NCBI RefSeq assembly: GCF_021582895.2 | Contig: NZ_CP091139.2 | Span: 2,356,001 to 2,420,000 of the forward strand | From: Microbacterium elymi | Lineage (GTDB): Bacteria; Actinomycetota; Actinomycetes; Actinomycetales; Microbacteriaceae | Direction: 5' to 3' | Length of the DNA stretch: 64,000 nt | Shown here: positions 29,160 through 41,535 of the stretch, in pieces | Position numbering within the stretch: position 1 is the first letter of the stretch | Layout of the letters: every line of letters starts with the position of its first letter | The notes under the pieces: generated by a model | Databases searched by the model: none | Seen by the model: the letters and a program-made list of their open reading frames with translations, nothing else | Told to the model about the DNA's origin: nothing | Program-made: the position numbers and the translations under genes

Positions 29160-30695
29160 CTACTGCTGCCAGTACCCGACGTTGAAGAGGATCTTCTGCG
29201 CGGTCGTGGTCAGGGCGGCGGTCTGCTCCGCGGTCAGCTTGCCGGCCGACTGGAACGAACCGACCTGCGTGACGAAACCGTTCAGCACCTCGAGGGTGCC
29301 GTCCGCCTTGTCCTTCGCCAGCAGCTTGTACGCCTGGTCGAGCTTGACCGTGAGGGCGTTCTTGTTGCCCTTGTTCAGGCTCGTCGCGGCCACGGCATCC
29401 TTCAGCGTCGTGATCTCATCGATCAGGAACGCCTCGGGGTGCCACAGGTAGTCGCCCGCGAACGCCGCGAACAGCTCGTTCCAGGTGTTGAAGTCATGCG
29501 CACCCGGGACGACGAGGTTCTCGACGACGGCGACCTGGTTCAGCGCCGCCACCTGCGAGGCGTTCGGCAGGCCGAAGTCCCACTTGCCGCCGCCGAGCAG
29601 GATGTACGGCGCCGCCACGTTGGGCGTGGTCGCACGCACGCCGACGCCGGCGCTCCACGGTCCGTAGTAGCCGAACAGCGTCGCGTCGTAGTTGATGATG
29701 TTCGACGTGACGCCGCCGCCCATGGACAGACCCGCGAATGCGCGGTCGATCGGCTTGGTCGACACGTTGTAGTGGGACTCGACGAACGGCAGCACCACGT
29801 TGCGCAGGACGGGGTAGCCCTGGTTGGCGGCACCGATGTAGTTCGAGTTCGTCGTGACGACGACTGCGGGCTCGGTCCTTCCATCCTGGATGAGGTTGTC
29901 CATGATGACGGGGACGTCACCCATGTTCATCCAGTCGGACTGGTCCTGTCCGCTGCCGTGCCTGCATGTAGATCGTCTTGTACGGCGTGGCCCGGTCGGG
30001 GTCGTAACCCGCGGGCAGGTACACGCCCATGGTGCGGGTGGTGCCGTTCACGTCGAACGGCACGTAACTCCAGGATCCCTTCGGCGAGTCGGCGCGGGGC
30101 AGTTCGATCTGGCGATCCGCGAGCGGGGCGAAGTCCTGCTTGGCCTCGTCGTAGGGCACGAACACCTTGTTGAAGGCGCGGCGTGCGGTGCCGGTGAGAC
30201 CGTCGGGCGCGAGGATCGGCGAGTTGGCCGGGTCGGCGACCCACAGGTTCGTGTTGTTGTTGACGTAGAACCAGTACTGGTTCGCGCCGCCGGCAAGGGG
30301 CACGTCCGTGACCCAGTAGCCGCCGCCGGCGTTCGTCATCTCGACGTCGTATCCGCCGCCGCCGCGCATCAGCCCCGGCTTGTACTGCCCGGGCTGATAC
30401 ACGGTGGTGTCGGTCTGGTCCTGCCAATTGCGAGCAGGATGTCGGCGGCGAAACGGACGCTGGTCGCGGTCGGGTTGTAGTAGACGAAGTGTCCCGTGTA
30501 CCCGGTGGGGGAGTTCGGGTCGGCGATCACGGTCGGGCCCGGGGTCAGGTTCACGTCATCGGCCTGAGCGGCCAGCGGCGCCGTGGTCAGGACCATCGCG
30601 ACGGCGACGCCGAGCGCGGCAAGGCCGCGCAGGCGCTGTGGGCGCCCACTGCCTTCGTCCGTGTCATGCCTCGTCTGGGGTTGCAGAGCTCTCAT
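29160..30695 (-). CDS. Secreted CE1-type esterase with C-terminal helical domain (two frameshifts)
   Basis: A 511-residue secreted protein. The signal peptide has a hydrophobic core LAALGVAVAMVLTTAPLAA and cleaves near AQA. An N-terminal beta-sandwich region (about 45-200) resembles those of enterochelin- and xylan-esterase proteins, and the alpha/beta-hydrolase domain has nucleophile motif AGLSMGGG with His in VPGAHDFNTW. A C-terminal helical region of about 90 residues resembles FIMAH/FIVAR domains. It probably removes acyl groups from arabinoxylan (inference). One base is lost near 30430 and one G is added near 29958 (ATGCAGGCAC on the coding strand). Start ATG 30695 follows GGAGGA. Confidence 0.82.
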
Positions 30696-30762
30696 CACTG
30701 TTCCTCCTCGAATAGTCATTGAGCGCCTCAAGGCTGCTCGACGAGGTCAGGCTAGCTCACGA

Positions 30763-30800
30763 TTCACAACGTTGTAAAGAGAAATTTACGACGTTGTAAA
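30763..30800. promoter_or_regulatory. Tandem ACAACGTTGT operators before the esterase gene
   Basis: Two palindromes, TTCACAACGTTGTAAA (30763-30778) and TTTACGACGTTGTAAA (30785-30800), have centres 22 bases apart, two helical turns. They lie about 70-105 bases upstream of the esterase start. The same core occurs at 32026 and 34113. The LacI-family protein encoded at 30869-31927 is the evident candidate to bind them. Confidence 0.75.
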
Positions 30801-30868
30801 TCGCCGCCCGCCGGTGATGCCCGGCGGCCGCAAGCCGAAACGGTGGCCGCCCGTCGTCGTCGCGGCCT

Positions 30869-31927
30869 CTACGCGGAGAGCGCCTCGGACTCATCGTCGG
30901 TGCTCGTGAACCCTGTCGACTCGCGCCGGACGATGCGGAACGGCGGCTTGAACGTCGCGGGGGGCTGGCGCTCGCCCTTCTCGCCGATGCGCTCGACGAG
31001 GCGATCCACCGCGATGGCGGCGATCTCGTCGCGGCCGGTGTCCACCGTCGACATCGACGGCAGGGAATACTTGCTCTCGTCGATGTTGTCGAAGCCGATC
31101 ACGGCGACGTCGTCCGGGGCGCGCATGCCCTCTTCGCCGAGTGCGCGGAGCACCCCGAGACCGAGGGTGTCGGTGAGGGCGAAGATGGCGTCGAACCGCA
31201 CGCCGTCCTGAATCATCCGGTGGGTCGCGGCGGCGCCGCCCGCGCGGTTCCACTGCGACATCGCCGTCGGGCGGACCAGGGCCGGATCCAGGTCGATCCC
31301 GGCGTTCTCCAGCGCATGCAGGTATCCGCCCAGGCGCAGGCTCGCCGAGTTCGTCTCGTCGCCGCCGGCCAGATCGGCCCCGACGATCGCGATCCTGCGG
31401 CGACCGATCTCGATCAGGTGCTCGACGGCGGCCTGAGCCGACGACATGTTGTGCATGGTGACGTGGTCGGTCGGCCCGTCGAAGATGCGCTCGCCGAGCA
31501 GCACCAGCGGACCGTCGACGGTGAGTGCCTCGGCATCGTCCTGGCCCAGGCTCACCGGGCTGAACAGCAGACCGTCCAGGAAACGCGGACGACTCGTCGA
31601 CACCGCCTGCAGCTCGGCATCCCGCTGACCGCCGGTCTGCTCCACCATGACGCCGAGCCCGCGCTTCTCGGCGGCGCGGATCACGGCGTCCGCCAGTTCG
31701 GCGAAATAGCTCTCCCGCAGCGACGGGACGGCGAGGCCGATGACGCGCGTGCGGCCCGAGCGCAGTCCGCGCGCCGACAGATTCGGTCGGTAGTCGAGCT
31801 GGGCGATGGCCTCGTTGACCCGGTCGCGAGTGCCGGGGCGCACATGCGGGTAATCGTTGATGACGTTGGACACCGTCTTGATCGACACGCCCGCGACGCG
31901 CGCGACGTCGTGCATGGTCGATCCCAT
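30869..31927 (-). CDS. LacI-family regulator of the arabinoside regulon
   Basis: A 352-residue intact repressor. The helix-turn-helix is MHDVARVAGVSIKTVSNVIN and the hinge region NLSARGLRSGRT. The effector domain ends VAVIGFDNIDESKYSLPSMST and a variable tail. The start at 31927 (MGSTMHDV) is chosen because the longer upstream frame would run into the promoter of the isomerase gene. It lies between three ACAACGTTGT-bearing promoters. The effector may be arabinose or an arabino-oligosaccharide (inference from the GH51 gene). Confidence 0.9.
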   Translation of the reverse strand: MGSTMHDVARVAGVSIKTVSNVINDYPHVRPGTRDRVNEAIAQLDYRPNLSARGLRSGRTRVIGLAVPSLRESYFAELADAVIRAAEKRGLGVMVEQTGGQRDAELQAVSTSRPRFLDGLLFSPVSLGQDDAEALTVDGPLVLLGERIFDGPTDHVTMHNMSSAQAAVEHLIEIGRRRIAIVGADLAGGDETNSASLRLGGYLHALENAGIDLDPALVRPTAMSQWNRAGGAAATHRMIQDGVRFDAIFALTDTLGLGVLRALGEEGMRAPDDVAVIGFDNIDESKYSLPSMSTVDTGRDEIAAIAVDRLVERIGEKGERQPPATFKPPFRIVRRESTGFTSTDDESEALSA

Positions 31928-32025
31928 CACTGCTCCCGCCTGCTCTGAACGTCTGACTCTACTGCGTTCGCTGGGTTGCGAGCGGTGCGCGCCGGGTCGG
32001 GTGATCATGCGGGAGCGCGAGAAGT

Positions 32026-32035
32026 ACAACGTTGT
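32026..32035. promoter_or_regulatory. ACAACGTTGT operator before the isomerase gene
   Basis: A perfect 10-base palindrome, in the wider text AGTACAACGTTGTTCACT, located 44 bases before the isomerase start. It is the same core as at 30766 and 34127. The site may also sit in the leader of the divergent LacI gene. Confidence 0.7.
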
Positions 32036-32078
32036 TCACTACGGTATCGTGCCCGCATGGGAGTCGCGGAGGACGAAC

Positions 32079-33081
32079 ATGCTGACAGCTGATGACTGGC
32101 CGATCGCGGCGGCGATGCTCCCGATGGGCGACGCGCATCCGGTCGCAGGATCGCCCCCGCCCGTCGATCGCTGGCTGGCGGATCTGACCGAGGTCGCCGA
32201 TGCCGGCTTCGCCGACCTCGACCTGACCGACTCGTGGATCCGCAGCGGTGACCTGGACGCGGCGAACCTCGCCCGGCTGCGGGAGTGCCTCGGCGAGGCC
32301 GGCCTGACCCCGGCATCCCTGTCCGCCATCCGCCGCAGCGTCATCGATGAACGGCACGGCACGGAGCACCTGGCGTACGGCCATCGCACCATCGACGCCG
32401 CGGCCGCGCTCGACATCCCGGTCGTCTCGGTCGGGCTGCACCGCGCACTGACCGACCGGCAGCGCGCGAGCTGTGGTTCTGGACGGTGCAGGGCCACCGC
32501 GATCCGTTCGGCGACGAGGATGCCTGGGCGCTCGCGGTCGCGCGACTGCGCGAACTCGGCCGCCACGCCGCCGACGTCGGCCTCGTGCTCTCGCTCGAGC
32601 TCTACGAGCACACCTTCCTCGGCAGTGCGGAATCGGCGGTGCGGCTGGTCGAGGAGATCGGCCTGGACGCCGTCGGCCTGAATCCGGACATCGGCAACCT
32701 CATCCGCCTGCACGAGCCGGTCGAGCACTGGCGCGCGATCGCCGAGGCGACCATGCCGTTCGCGAACTTCTGGCACGTGAAGAACTACACGCGGGACGAG
32801 GATGCCGCAGCCGGCCTGGTCTCGACGGTGCCGACCTCGCTCGAGCTCGGCCTCATCGACTACCGGGAGGTCGTGAAGATCGCGGTGCGCCACGGCTTCC
32901 AGGGCGTGATCTGCGTCGAGCACTACGGCGGGGACGGACTCAGCGTGAGCGCGACCAATCGCGACTACCTGCGGAGCCGTGTGCTCCACGCCGCCCATAC
33001 CCGCCGCGGCGCAGTCGCGTCCGGCAATCGCACGGCGTGCCGCCGGCGCGCTCGATCCACGACGAAGGAGATCCGCGATGA
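32079..33081 (+). CDS. Sugar phosphate isomerase/epimerase-like TIM-barrel protein (two frameshifts)
   Basis: A 334-residue xylose-isomerase-like TIM barrel. Metal-binding positions appear as LVLSLELYEHTF (Glu), VGLNPDIGNLIRLHEP (Asp), NFWHVKNY (His) and VICVEHYGGDG (Glu). Such enzymes isomerise or epimerise free or phosphorylated sugars; the exact sugar is unknown. One base is lost near 32470 (CGCGCGAGCTG) and one near 32990 (GTGCTCCACG); both corrections together lead to the stop at 33081, which overlaps the next start as ATGA. Start ATG 32079 follows CGGAGGA. The upstream operator places it in the arabinoside regulon. Confidence 0.8.
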
Positions 33082-34082
33082 TCACGACGGCCGCGGTGGT
33101 CGGCTCCGGCTACATGGGCGGCGGGATCGCCCAGGTCCTGGCCCTGGCGGGGCGAGACGTCGTGCTCGCCGACGCGACCGCCGAGCTGGCCGCGACGAAC
33201 CGCGAGCGCATCATCGCCGAAGCCGGCGAGCACGCGGCCCGCGGCATCCTCCCGCCGGATGCGGGCGAGCGCGTGGGCGACCGGCTGACGGCTGCGGCAT
33301 CGATCGAGGAGGCCGTCGCCGACGTCGACCTCATCGAGGAGGCCGTTCCGGAGATCCTCGAGCTCAAGCACCAGACCCTGCAGCGCATCAGCGCCGCGTG
33401 CCGCGCCGACGCGCTCATCGGCAGCAACACGTCGACCATCTCGATCGCCGTGCTGGCCGAGGCCGTGCACGGCCCGGAGCGGTTCCTCGGCGTGCATTTC
33501 AGCAACCCCGCCCCGTTCATCCCGGGCGTCGAGGTGATTCCGCACGAGGGCACGCGCGCCGAGGCGGTCACGGCCGTCGTCGACCTGCTGGCCGAGGGCG
33601 GCAAAGTGGGCGTGCCGATCGCGGACGTCACCGGCTTCGTGCTGAACCGGCTGCAGTACGCGCTGTTCAGCGAGGCCGCGCGACTGGTGGACGAAGGCGT
33701 CGCGACCCCGGAGGCGATCGACCTGATCGCCCGGACCACCTTCGGCTTCCGCCTGCCGTTCTTCGGGCCGTTCGCGATCGCCGACATCGCCGGGCTGGAC
33801 GTCTACGAGTTCTGCTACCGCTCGCTGCACGGCGCGTATCCCGACCGCTTCACCGCCCCCGGCATCCTCACCGAGCGGGTCGAGCGCGGCGAGAACGGCG
33901 TGAAGTCCGGTCGCGGGTTCCTCGCCACGCCGCCGGAGCGGGCGCCCGCACTCGCCGCTTATCGCGACCAGGCCTACGCGGCCCTCTCCGAGCTCGCTGC
34001 ACCGCCTCGGGGACGCACCGGTGGACTACTGACCGCGGCGGGATTTCCGGCGATGCGCGGGGAACTTCCGATCATCCCTTGA
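33078..34082 (+). CDS. 3-hydroxyacyl-CoA dehydrogenase family protein
   Basis: A 334-residue NAD-dependent dehydrogenase. The Rossmann motif VGSGYMGGGIAQVLALAG is at residues 8-25, SNTSTISIAVLA and FLGVHFSNPAPFIPGVEVI follow with the catalytic His, and the C-terminal helical domain contains TGFVLNRLQYALFSEAARLV. In this setting it may oxidise a sugar acid (as L-gulonate 3-dehydrogenases of the same family do) and not a fatty acid (inference). It is coupled to the isomerase by a four-base overlap. The frame is intact. Confidence 0.87.
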   Translation: MITTAAVVGSGYMGGGIAQVLALAGRDVVLADATAELAATNRERIIAEAGEHAARGILPPDAGERVGDRLTAAASIEEAVADVDLIEEAVPEILELKHQTLQRISAACRADALIGSNTSTISIAVLAEAVHGPERFLGVHFSNPAPFIPGVEVIPHEGTRAEAVTAVVDLLAEGGKVGVPIADVTGFVLNRLQYALFSEAARLVDEGVATPEAIDLIARTTFGFRLPFFGPFAIADIAGLDVYEFCYRSLHGAYPDRFTAPGILTERVERGENGVKSGRGFLATPPERAPALAAYRDQAYAALSELAAPPRGRTGGLLTAAGFPAMRGELPIIP

Positions 34083-34112
34083 CATCGCCACGGGTCGGAT
34101 GCCAAAGTTCTC

Positions 34113-34138
34113 TACAACGTTGATCTACAACGTTGTAG
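34113..34138. promoter_or_regulatory. Double ACAACGTTGT operator before the importer operon
   Basis: TACAACGTTGAT (34113-34124) and the perfect palindrome CTACAACGTTGTAG (34125-34138) abut with centres 13 bases apart. They lie about 65-90 bases before the binding-protein start. This is the third promoter with the same core, completing a small local regulon for the LacI protein at 30869-31927. Confidence 0.75.
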
Positions 34139-34203
34139 ACCACTCTCCCGCAAGGGAGCGGTCGCGCACCGACGAAGAAGTCCAGCAACCGAAAGGAACT
34201 CCA

Positions 34204-35563
34204 GTGAAGACGAAGCCTGTCCTTGCTGTGGTGGCCGCGCTCGCACTGTTCGGCGGGCTGACCGCCTGCTCAGCCGGTGGAAGGCAGCGGATCCACCGGC
34301 GATCCCAACGCGAACGCCAACTGCACGAACAAGATCAAGAAGCCCGATGCGCCGATCGTGACGCTGTGGGCCTGGTATCCCAACTCCGAGGCCGTCGTCG
34401 ACAACTTCAACGAGGCGAACGACGACGTCCAGGTCTGCTGGACGAACGCGGGCGCCGGCGGCGACGAGTACGACAAGTTCCAGACCGCGATCTCCGCCGG
34501 CAGCGGCGCTCCCGACGTGGTCATGGTCGAAGGCGACCGGATCGCCTCGTTCCAGGTGCAGAAGGCCCTCGTGGATCTGAAGGACCTCGGTTACGAAGAT
34601 GTCAAGGACAACTTCAGTGCGGGCGCCTGGAAGGACCTCTCGGTCGGCGACGGCGTCTATGGTGCGCCGATCGACGGCGGCCCGATGGGCATGATCTACC
34701 GCACCGATGTCTTCGACAAGTACGGCATCACCCCGCCCACCACCTGGCAGGAGTACGAGGCGGCGGCGCAGAAGGTGAAGGATGCCGGCGGCCCGTTCTT
34801 CGGCGACTTCGCCGCGAACCAGCCGGCCTATGTCACGGCCCTGATGTATCAGAACGGCGCCGAGCCGTTCACCTACGACCCGGCCGACGAGGGCGCGATC
34901 GCGATCGACCTGAACAGCGACGAGATCAAGCAGGTCCTGGACTACTGGGCCGGCCTGGTCTCGAAGAAGCTGGTGAGCACACAGGACCAGTTCACCCCGG
35001 AGTACATCTCGGGTGTCATCGCCGGTGACTACGCCACCTATCTCTCGGCGGCGTGGGCTCCCGGGTACCTGCAGGGTGCGGGTGTGGGCGAGGGTGCGGA
35101 CGCGAAGGTGTGGGCCACCGCGCCGATGCCGCAGTGGGATCCCGCATCTCCGGTCGCCATCAACTGGGGCGGCTCGGCCTTCTCGGTGACGAGCCAGGCC
35201 AAGGACCCGAAGCTGGCGGCGAAGGTCGCGTTCGGGGTCTACGCGGATCAGAAGTCCCTGGATGACGGGTGGAAGAACCAGATCATCTTCCCGCTGAACC
35301 AGGGGGTGCTCAAGTCCAGCGAGTTCCAGGAGTACAAGGTGCCGTTCTTCAACGGGCAGCAGGCCAACAAGGAGGTGTACGTGCCGGCGGCCAACGCCTA
35401 CAAGGGCATGACCTACACGCCGATCGGACAGTACTACTACTCGGCGCTGACAAAGCAGATCGCCCGCATCAACGACGGATCGGCCACCGGAGCGGAAGCC
35501 GCGGACGCCCTGCAGAAGGACGTCGTGGGCTACGCCAAGGAGCAGGGGTTCACCGTCAAGTGA
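34204..35563 (+). CDS. Sugar-binding lipoprotein, arabinoside importer (one frameshift)
   Basis: A 452-residue receptor with signal peptide and lipobox LTAC (about residues 19-22). The mature protein has IVTLWAWYPNSEAVVDNFN, GDRIASFQVQKALVDL and INWGGSAFSVTSQAKDP, typical of CUT1 receptors. One G is added near 34282 (GCCGGTGGAAGGCAGC), so the start and the main frame disagree by one. Start GTG 34204 follows AAAGGAA. A strong hairpin follows the gene, then two permeases. Confidence 0.88.
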
Positions 35564-35572
35564 GCTGACGCC

Positions 35573-35606
35573 GAGGGCCGGTCCGTGCTCGCGCGGACCG
35601 GCCCTC
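35573..35606 (+). terminator. 13-base-pair hairpin after binding-protein gene
   Basis: Perfect stem GAGGGCCGGTCCG / CGGACCGGCCCTC with an eight-base loop, ten bases after the stop codon and 29 bases before the permease start. No T-run. It is the third hairpin in this position in the window and probably sets the ratio of receptor to permease mRNA (inference). Confidence 0.7.
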
Positions 35607-35634
35607 CGGCATCGCTCCGACTCCGGGAGAAACT

Positions 35635-36552
35635 ATGACAGCCTCCACCGCACGTCCCCTCGCGACCCGACGCCGCGCGTCGGCGGGGCGCCAGAACCTC
35701 GCCGGATGGCTCTTCGTCGGGCCGTTCGGCATCGTGTTCCTCGCCCTGCTCGTGCTGCCGATCGGCTTCGCGCTCTATCTGAGCCTGTTCCAGAAGTCGC
35801 TGATCGGCGGCACGCGGTTCGTCTTCCTGGGCAACTATCTCAAGGCGTTCTCGGACCCGTCGTTCCTGAGCGGCGTGTGGTTCGTGGTTCGGTTCTCGCT
35901 CGTGCTCATCCCGCTGCAGATGGCGGTCTCGCTCGCGATCGCGCTGATGCTCGACATCGCGGTGTCGCGGTTCGCCCGCTTCTCGCGGCTGATGATCTTC
36001 ATGCCGTACGCGATCCCGACCGTGATCGGCGCCCTGATGTGGGGGTTCCTCTACAGCAAGAACTTCGGTCCGCTCGCGGAGCTCTTCGAAACTTTCGGGG
36101 CCACGGCCCCTGATTTCCTGAGTCGAAGTCTGATCTTCTACGGCCTGCTCAACGTGGTCACGTGGCAATGGGCCGGCTACTACATGATCATCCTCTACGC
36201 CGCGCTGCAGGGGATCGACCCCACCCTGTACGAGGCGGCGCGCATCGACGGCGCATCCCAATGGCAGATCGTCCTGCGGATCAAGATCCCCCTGTTGACG
36301 CCCGCGCTTGCTGATCCTCGTGTTCGCGCTGATCGGCACGCTGCAGTTCTTCAACGAGCCGAAGATCCTGCAGCAGCTGGCCGCCGGCGCGATCCCGGAC
36401 GACTTCACGCCCAACATGTACGCGTATCAGCAGGCCTTCTCGCTGGCCAACTACAACTACGGGTCGGCGATCTCGTTCGCGCTGGGTGCGGTGGTCTTCA
36501 TCTGCGTCTACATCTTCCTGTTCGCCACCCGCAAGCGAGGGAGCTTCTTCTC

Positions 36553-36556
<4 letters not shown>
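35635..36556 (+). CDS. Sugar ABC transporter permease (MalF type; one frameshift)
   Basis: A 306-residue membrane subunit. The first transmembrane helix includes GPFGIVFLALLVLPIGFALY, and the EAA loop is EAARIDGASQWQIV. One T is added near 36309 (CCCGCGCTTGCTG, from GCGCTGCTG), after which the protein continues LILVFALIGTLQFFNEP to TRKRGSFFS. The stop overlaps the second permease (ATGA). Confidence 0.9.
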
Positions 36557-39065
<2,509 letters not shown>

Positions 39066-39113
39066 ACGACCGACTCGGGCTCCCAGGTGCGGCTCGGGCA
39101 GGAAGGACCCACG

Positions 39114-40497
39114 ATGACGCAGCACGACGTGCTCCGAGTGGAGGGCGCCCGCATCACGGCGGCGGGTGTCCCGCTGACGCTTGCGGGGATTCGGCCTGGG
39201 CGGCTGGATGAACATGGAGAATTTCATCACCGGGTACGCGGGGACGGAGTCCCAGCAGCGCCGGGCGCTGCGACGCGTGCTGGGCCAGGAGGGGTATGAG
39301 CGCTACTTCGCCCGCTTCCTCGACTCCTTCTTCACCGACGAGGATGCCGCGTTCCTGCGGTCGCTGGGACTGAACTCGCTGCGCATCCCGTTCCACTACC
39401 GCCACTTCGAGAGCGACGACGAGCCGTTCGTCGTGGACGAGGAGGGCTTCCGCCTGCTCGATCGCGTCGTCGACACGTGCGCGCGCCACGGCATCTACAC
39501 GATCCTCGATCTGCACGCGGTGCCGGGGCGGCAGAACCAGCACTGGCACAGCGACAACCCCACGCAGTGGGCGGACTTCTGGGCGCAGCGGCAGTTCCAG
39601 GACCGGGTCGTGCGGCTGTGGGAGCGGATCGCCGACCACTATCGCGGCAACGCCTGGGTCGCCGGCTACAACCCCGTGAACGAACCCGCCGACGCGCACG
39701 GGAAGGCGGTCGGGCCGTTCTATCGGCGGCTGGAGGCCGCCATCCGGGCCGTCGATCCCGACCACATCCTGTTCCTGGACGGCAACCGGTATTCCACCCA
39801 GTTCGACCAGCTCGGCGACCCGCTGCCGAACTGCGTCTACACCGCGCACGACTACGCGCTGCCGGGGTTCGTGGACGGCGGTCCGTATCCCGGGCTCTCG
39901 CGCGGCCAATTCGTCGATCGCGACGTCGTTGAAGAGACCTTCCTGCAGCGCACGACGTACATGCGCGAGACCGGCACCCCGATCTGGGTGGGTGAGTTCG
40001 GTCCGGTCTACACCGGCGACGCCGCGCGGGACCGCCAGCGCTTCCGGCTGCTCGAGGACCAGCTCGAGATCTTCGCCCGGCATGAGGCGAGCTGGGCGCT
40101 GTGGACCTACAAGGACATCGGTTTGCAGGGCGTGGTCACGGTGGATCCGGACTCCGCGTATCTGCGACGGATCGCGCCCGTCCTGGAGAAGAAGGCGCGG
40201 CTGGGGGTCGACTCGTGGGGCTCGACGGATGCGGGTGTCCGCGACATCCTCGATCCGATCGAGAGGCTGTTCGAGGAGGAGTTCCCGGACTTCCAGCCGT
40301 ATCCGTGGGGTGCGCGCCGGTGGATCCATGGCCACGTGCGCCATGTCATGCTCGCCGAGGCGATGGTGGACGAGTTCGCGCGCGCCTTCGAGGGAGTCGG
40401 GCCGGATGAGGCGGAGCGCCTGGCCGACGACTTCGGCTTCGCCCGGTGCACGGTGCGCGACGAGCTCGCGGCCATCCTGCGACGCGCGGGGCGCTGA
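39114..40497 (+). CDS. GH5-type glucanase/exo-glucosidase (one frameshift)
   Basis: A family 5 cellulase-fold hydrolase of 460 residues. LRGFGLGGWMNMENFITGY opens the barrel; RIPFHYRHF, the acid/base Glu in YNPVNEPADAHG and the nucleophile Glu in WVGEFGPVY follow. It resembles exo-1,3-beta-glucanase-type GH5 proteins, with a C-terminal helical extension after WALWTYKDIG. There is no signal peptide, so it acts on imported oligosaccharides. One T is added near 39181 (ACGCTTGCGGGG). Start ATG 39114 follows GGAAGGA. Confidence 0.87.
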
Positions 40498-40509
40498 GCC
40501 GGCGACGAC

Positions 40510-41535
40510 ATGGCGCGGACGCAGCGGGTGACGCTCAAGGAGATCGCCGCCCGGACCGGGGTGTCGATGACCACGATCTCCAAGGTCCTCAACGGCGCCG
40601 CGGATGTCTCGTCCGCCACCCGCGAGCTCGTCGAGGGGCACCTGCGCGAGAGCGGCTACCGGCGCCGCAACAGCCGGCAGCGCCGTGAGTATGTCGAGGT
40701 CGTCCTGCACGAGCTGGAGGGAGAATGGGCGCTCGCGATCATCGAGGGCGTCCGCGAGACGGCCGCGCAGGCGGGCCTGGTCGTCTCGCTCTCGGTGAGC
40801 GGCGACCGGCACGCGCCGGGAGCGGACTGGTTCGACGCCGTCGTCCGGCGTCGTCCGATCGGGATCATCCTCCTGTTCGCCGGCATCGCGGCGGAGGGGC
40901 GCGCAAAGCTGACCTCGCGCAGCATCCCGTTCGTCCTCATCGATCCCGCCGGCGACCCCGACCCGGGCATCCCGTCCGTCGGGTCGGCGAACTGGGCCGG
41001 CGGGCTGGATGCCACTCGGCACCTGATTGACCTGGGTCATCGGCGGATCGCGGCGATCGCCGGGCCCGAGGATGTGATGAGCTCGCTGGCGCGCGTGGAC
41101 GGCTACCGTTCGGCGCTGACGGCGGCGGGCCTGCCGGTGGAGTCCGAGCTGACCCGGTTCGGCGACGTCGATCGGGAGAGCGGTGAGCGATTCGCGCACG
41201 CGCTGCTGAGCCTGACCGACCCGCCGACGGCGATCTTCGCGGGCAGCGACGTGCAGGCGCTCGGCGTGCTGCACGCCGCGGCGGCTCGCGCCGTGGACGT
41301 GCCCGGTCAGCTGTCGGTGGTCGGGTTCGACGATCTCGCGCTCGCCGAGCTGGCGAACCCGCGCCTCACGACGATCCACCAGCCGCTGCGCGAGATGGCC
41401 GAACACGCGACCCGTCTTCTGCTGGGGCCCGTGGAGGACCGACAGCTGGGGGTGACCCGGGTGGAGTTGGCGACCCGTCTCGTGGTGCGCGACTCCACGG
41501 CGCCGCCAGCACGGCCGCCTCGGTCCGGCTGGTGA
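40510..41535 (+). CDS. LacI-family regulator closing the arabinoside operon
   Basis: A 341-residue intact repressor with helix-turn-helix TLKEIAARTGVSMTTISKVL and effector-domain text LSVVGFDDLALAELANPRLT. It lies 12 bases after the GH5 gene in the same direction, so it is probably co-transcribed. Its operator is not obvious nearby. Its last 170 bases overlap the convergent LuxR-type gene as read here; one of the two 3' ends may be affected by an uncorrected indel. Confidence 0.87.
   Translation: MARTQRVTLKEIAARTGVSMTTISKVLNGAADVSSATRELVEGHLRESGYRRRNSRQRREYVEVVLHELEGEWALAIIEGVRETAAQAGLVVSLSVSGDRHAPGADWFDAVVRRRPIGIILLFAGIAAEGRAKLTSRSIPFVLIDPAGDPDPGIPSVGSANWAGGLDATRHLIDLGHRRIAAIAGPEDVMSSLARVDGYRSALTAAGLPVESELTRFGDVDRESGERFAHALLSLTDPPTAIFAGSDVQALGVLHAAAARAVDVPGQLSVVGFDDLALAELANPRLTTIHQPLREMAEHATRLLLGPVEDRQLGVTRVELATRLVVRDSTAPPARPPRSGW

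Noticed and set aside
39154..41406. Long antisense open frame (about 750 codons) opposite GH5 and the fourth LacI gene
   Set aside because: It is a shadow of high-GC codon bias. Its translation is rich in Arg, Val and His without domain patterns, while the opposite strand carries clear catalytic motifs.
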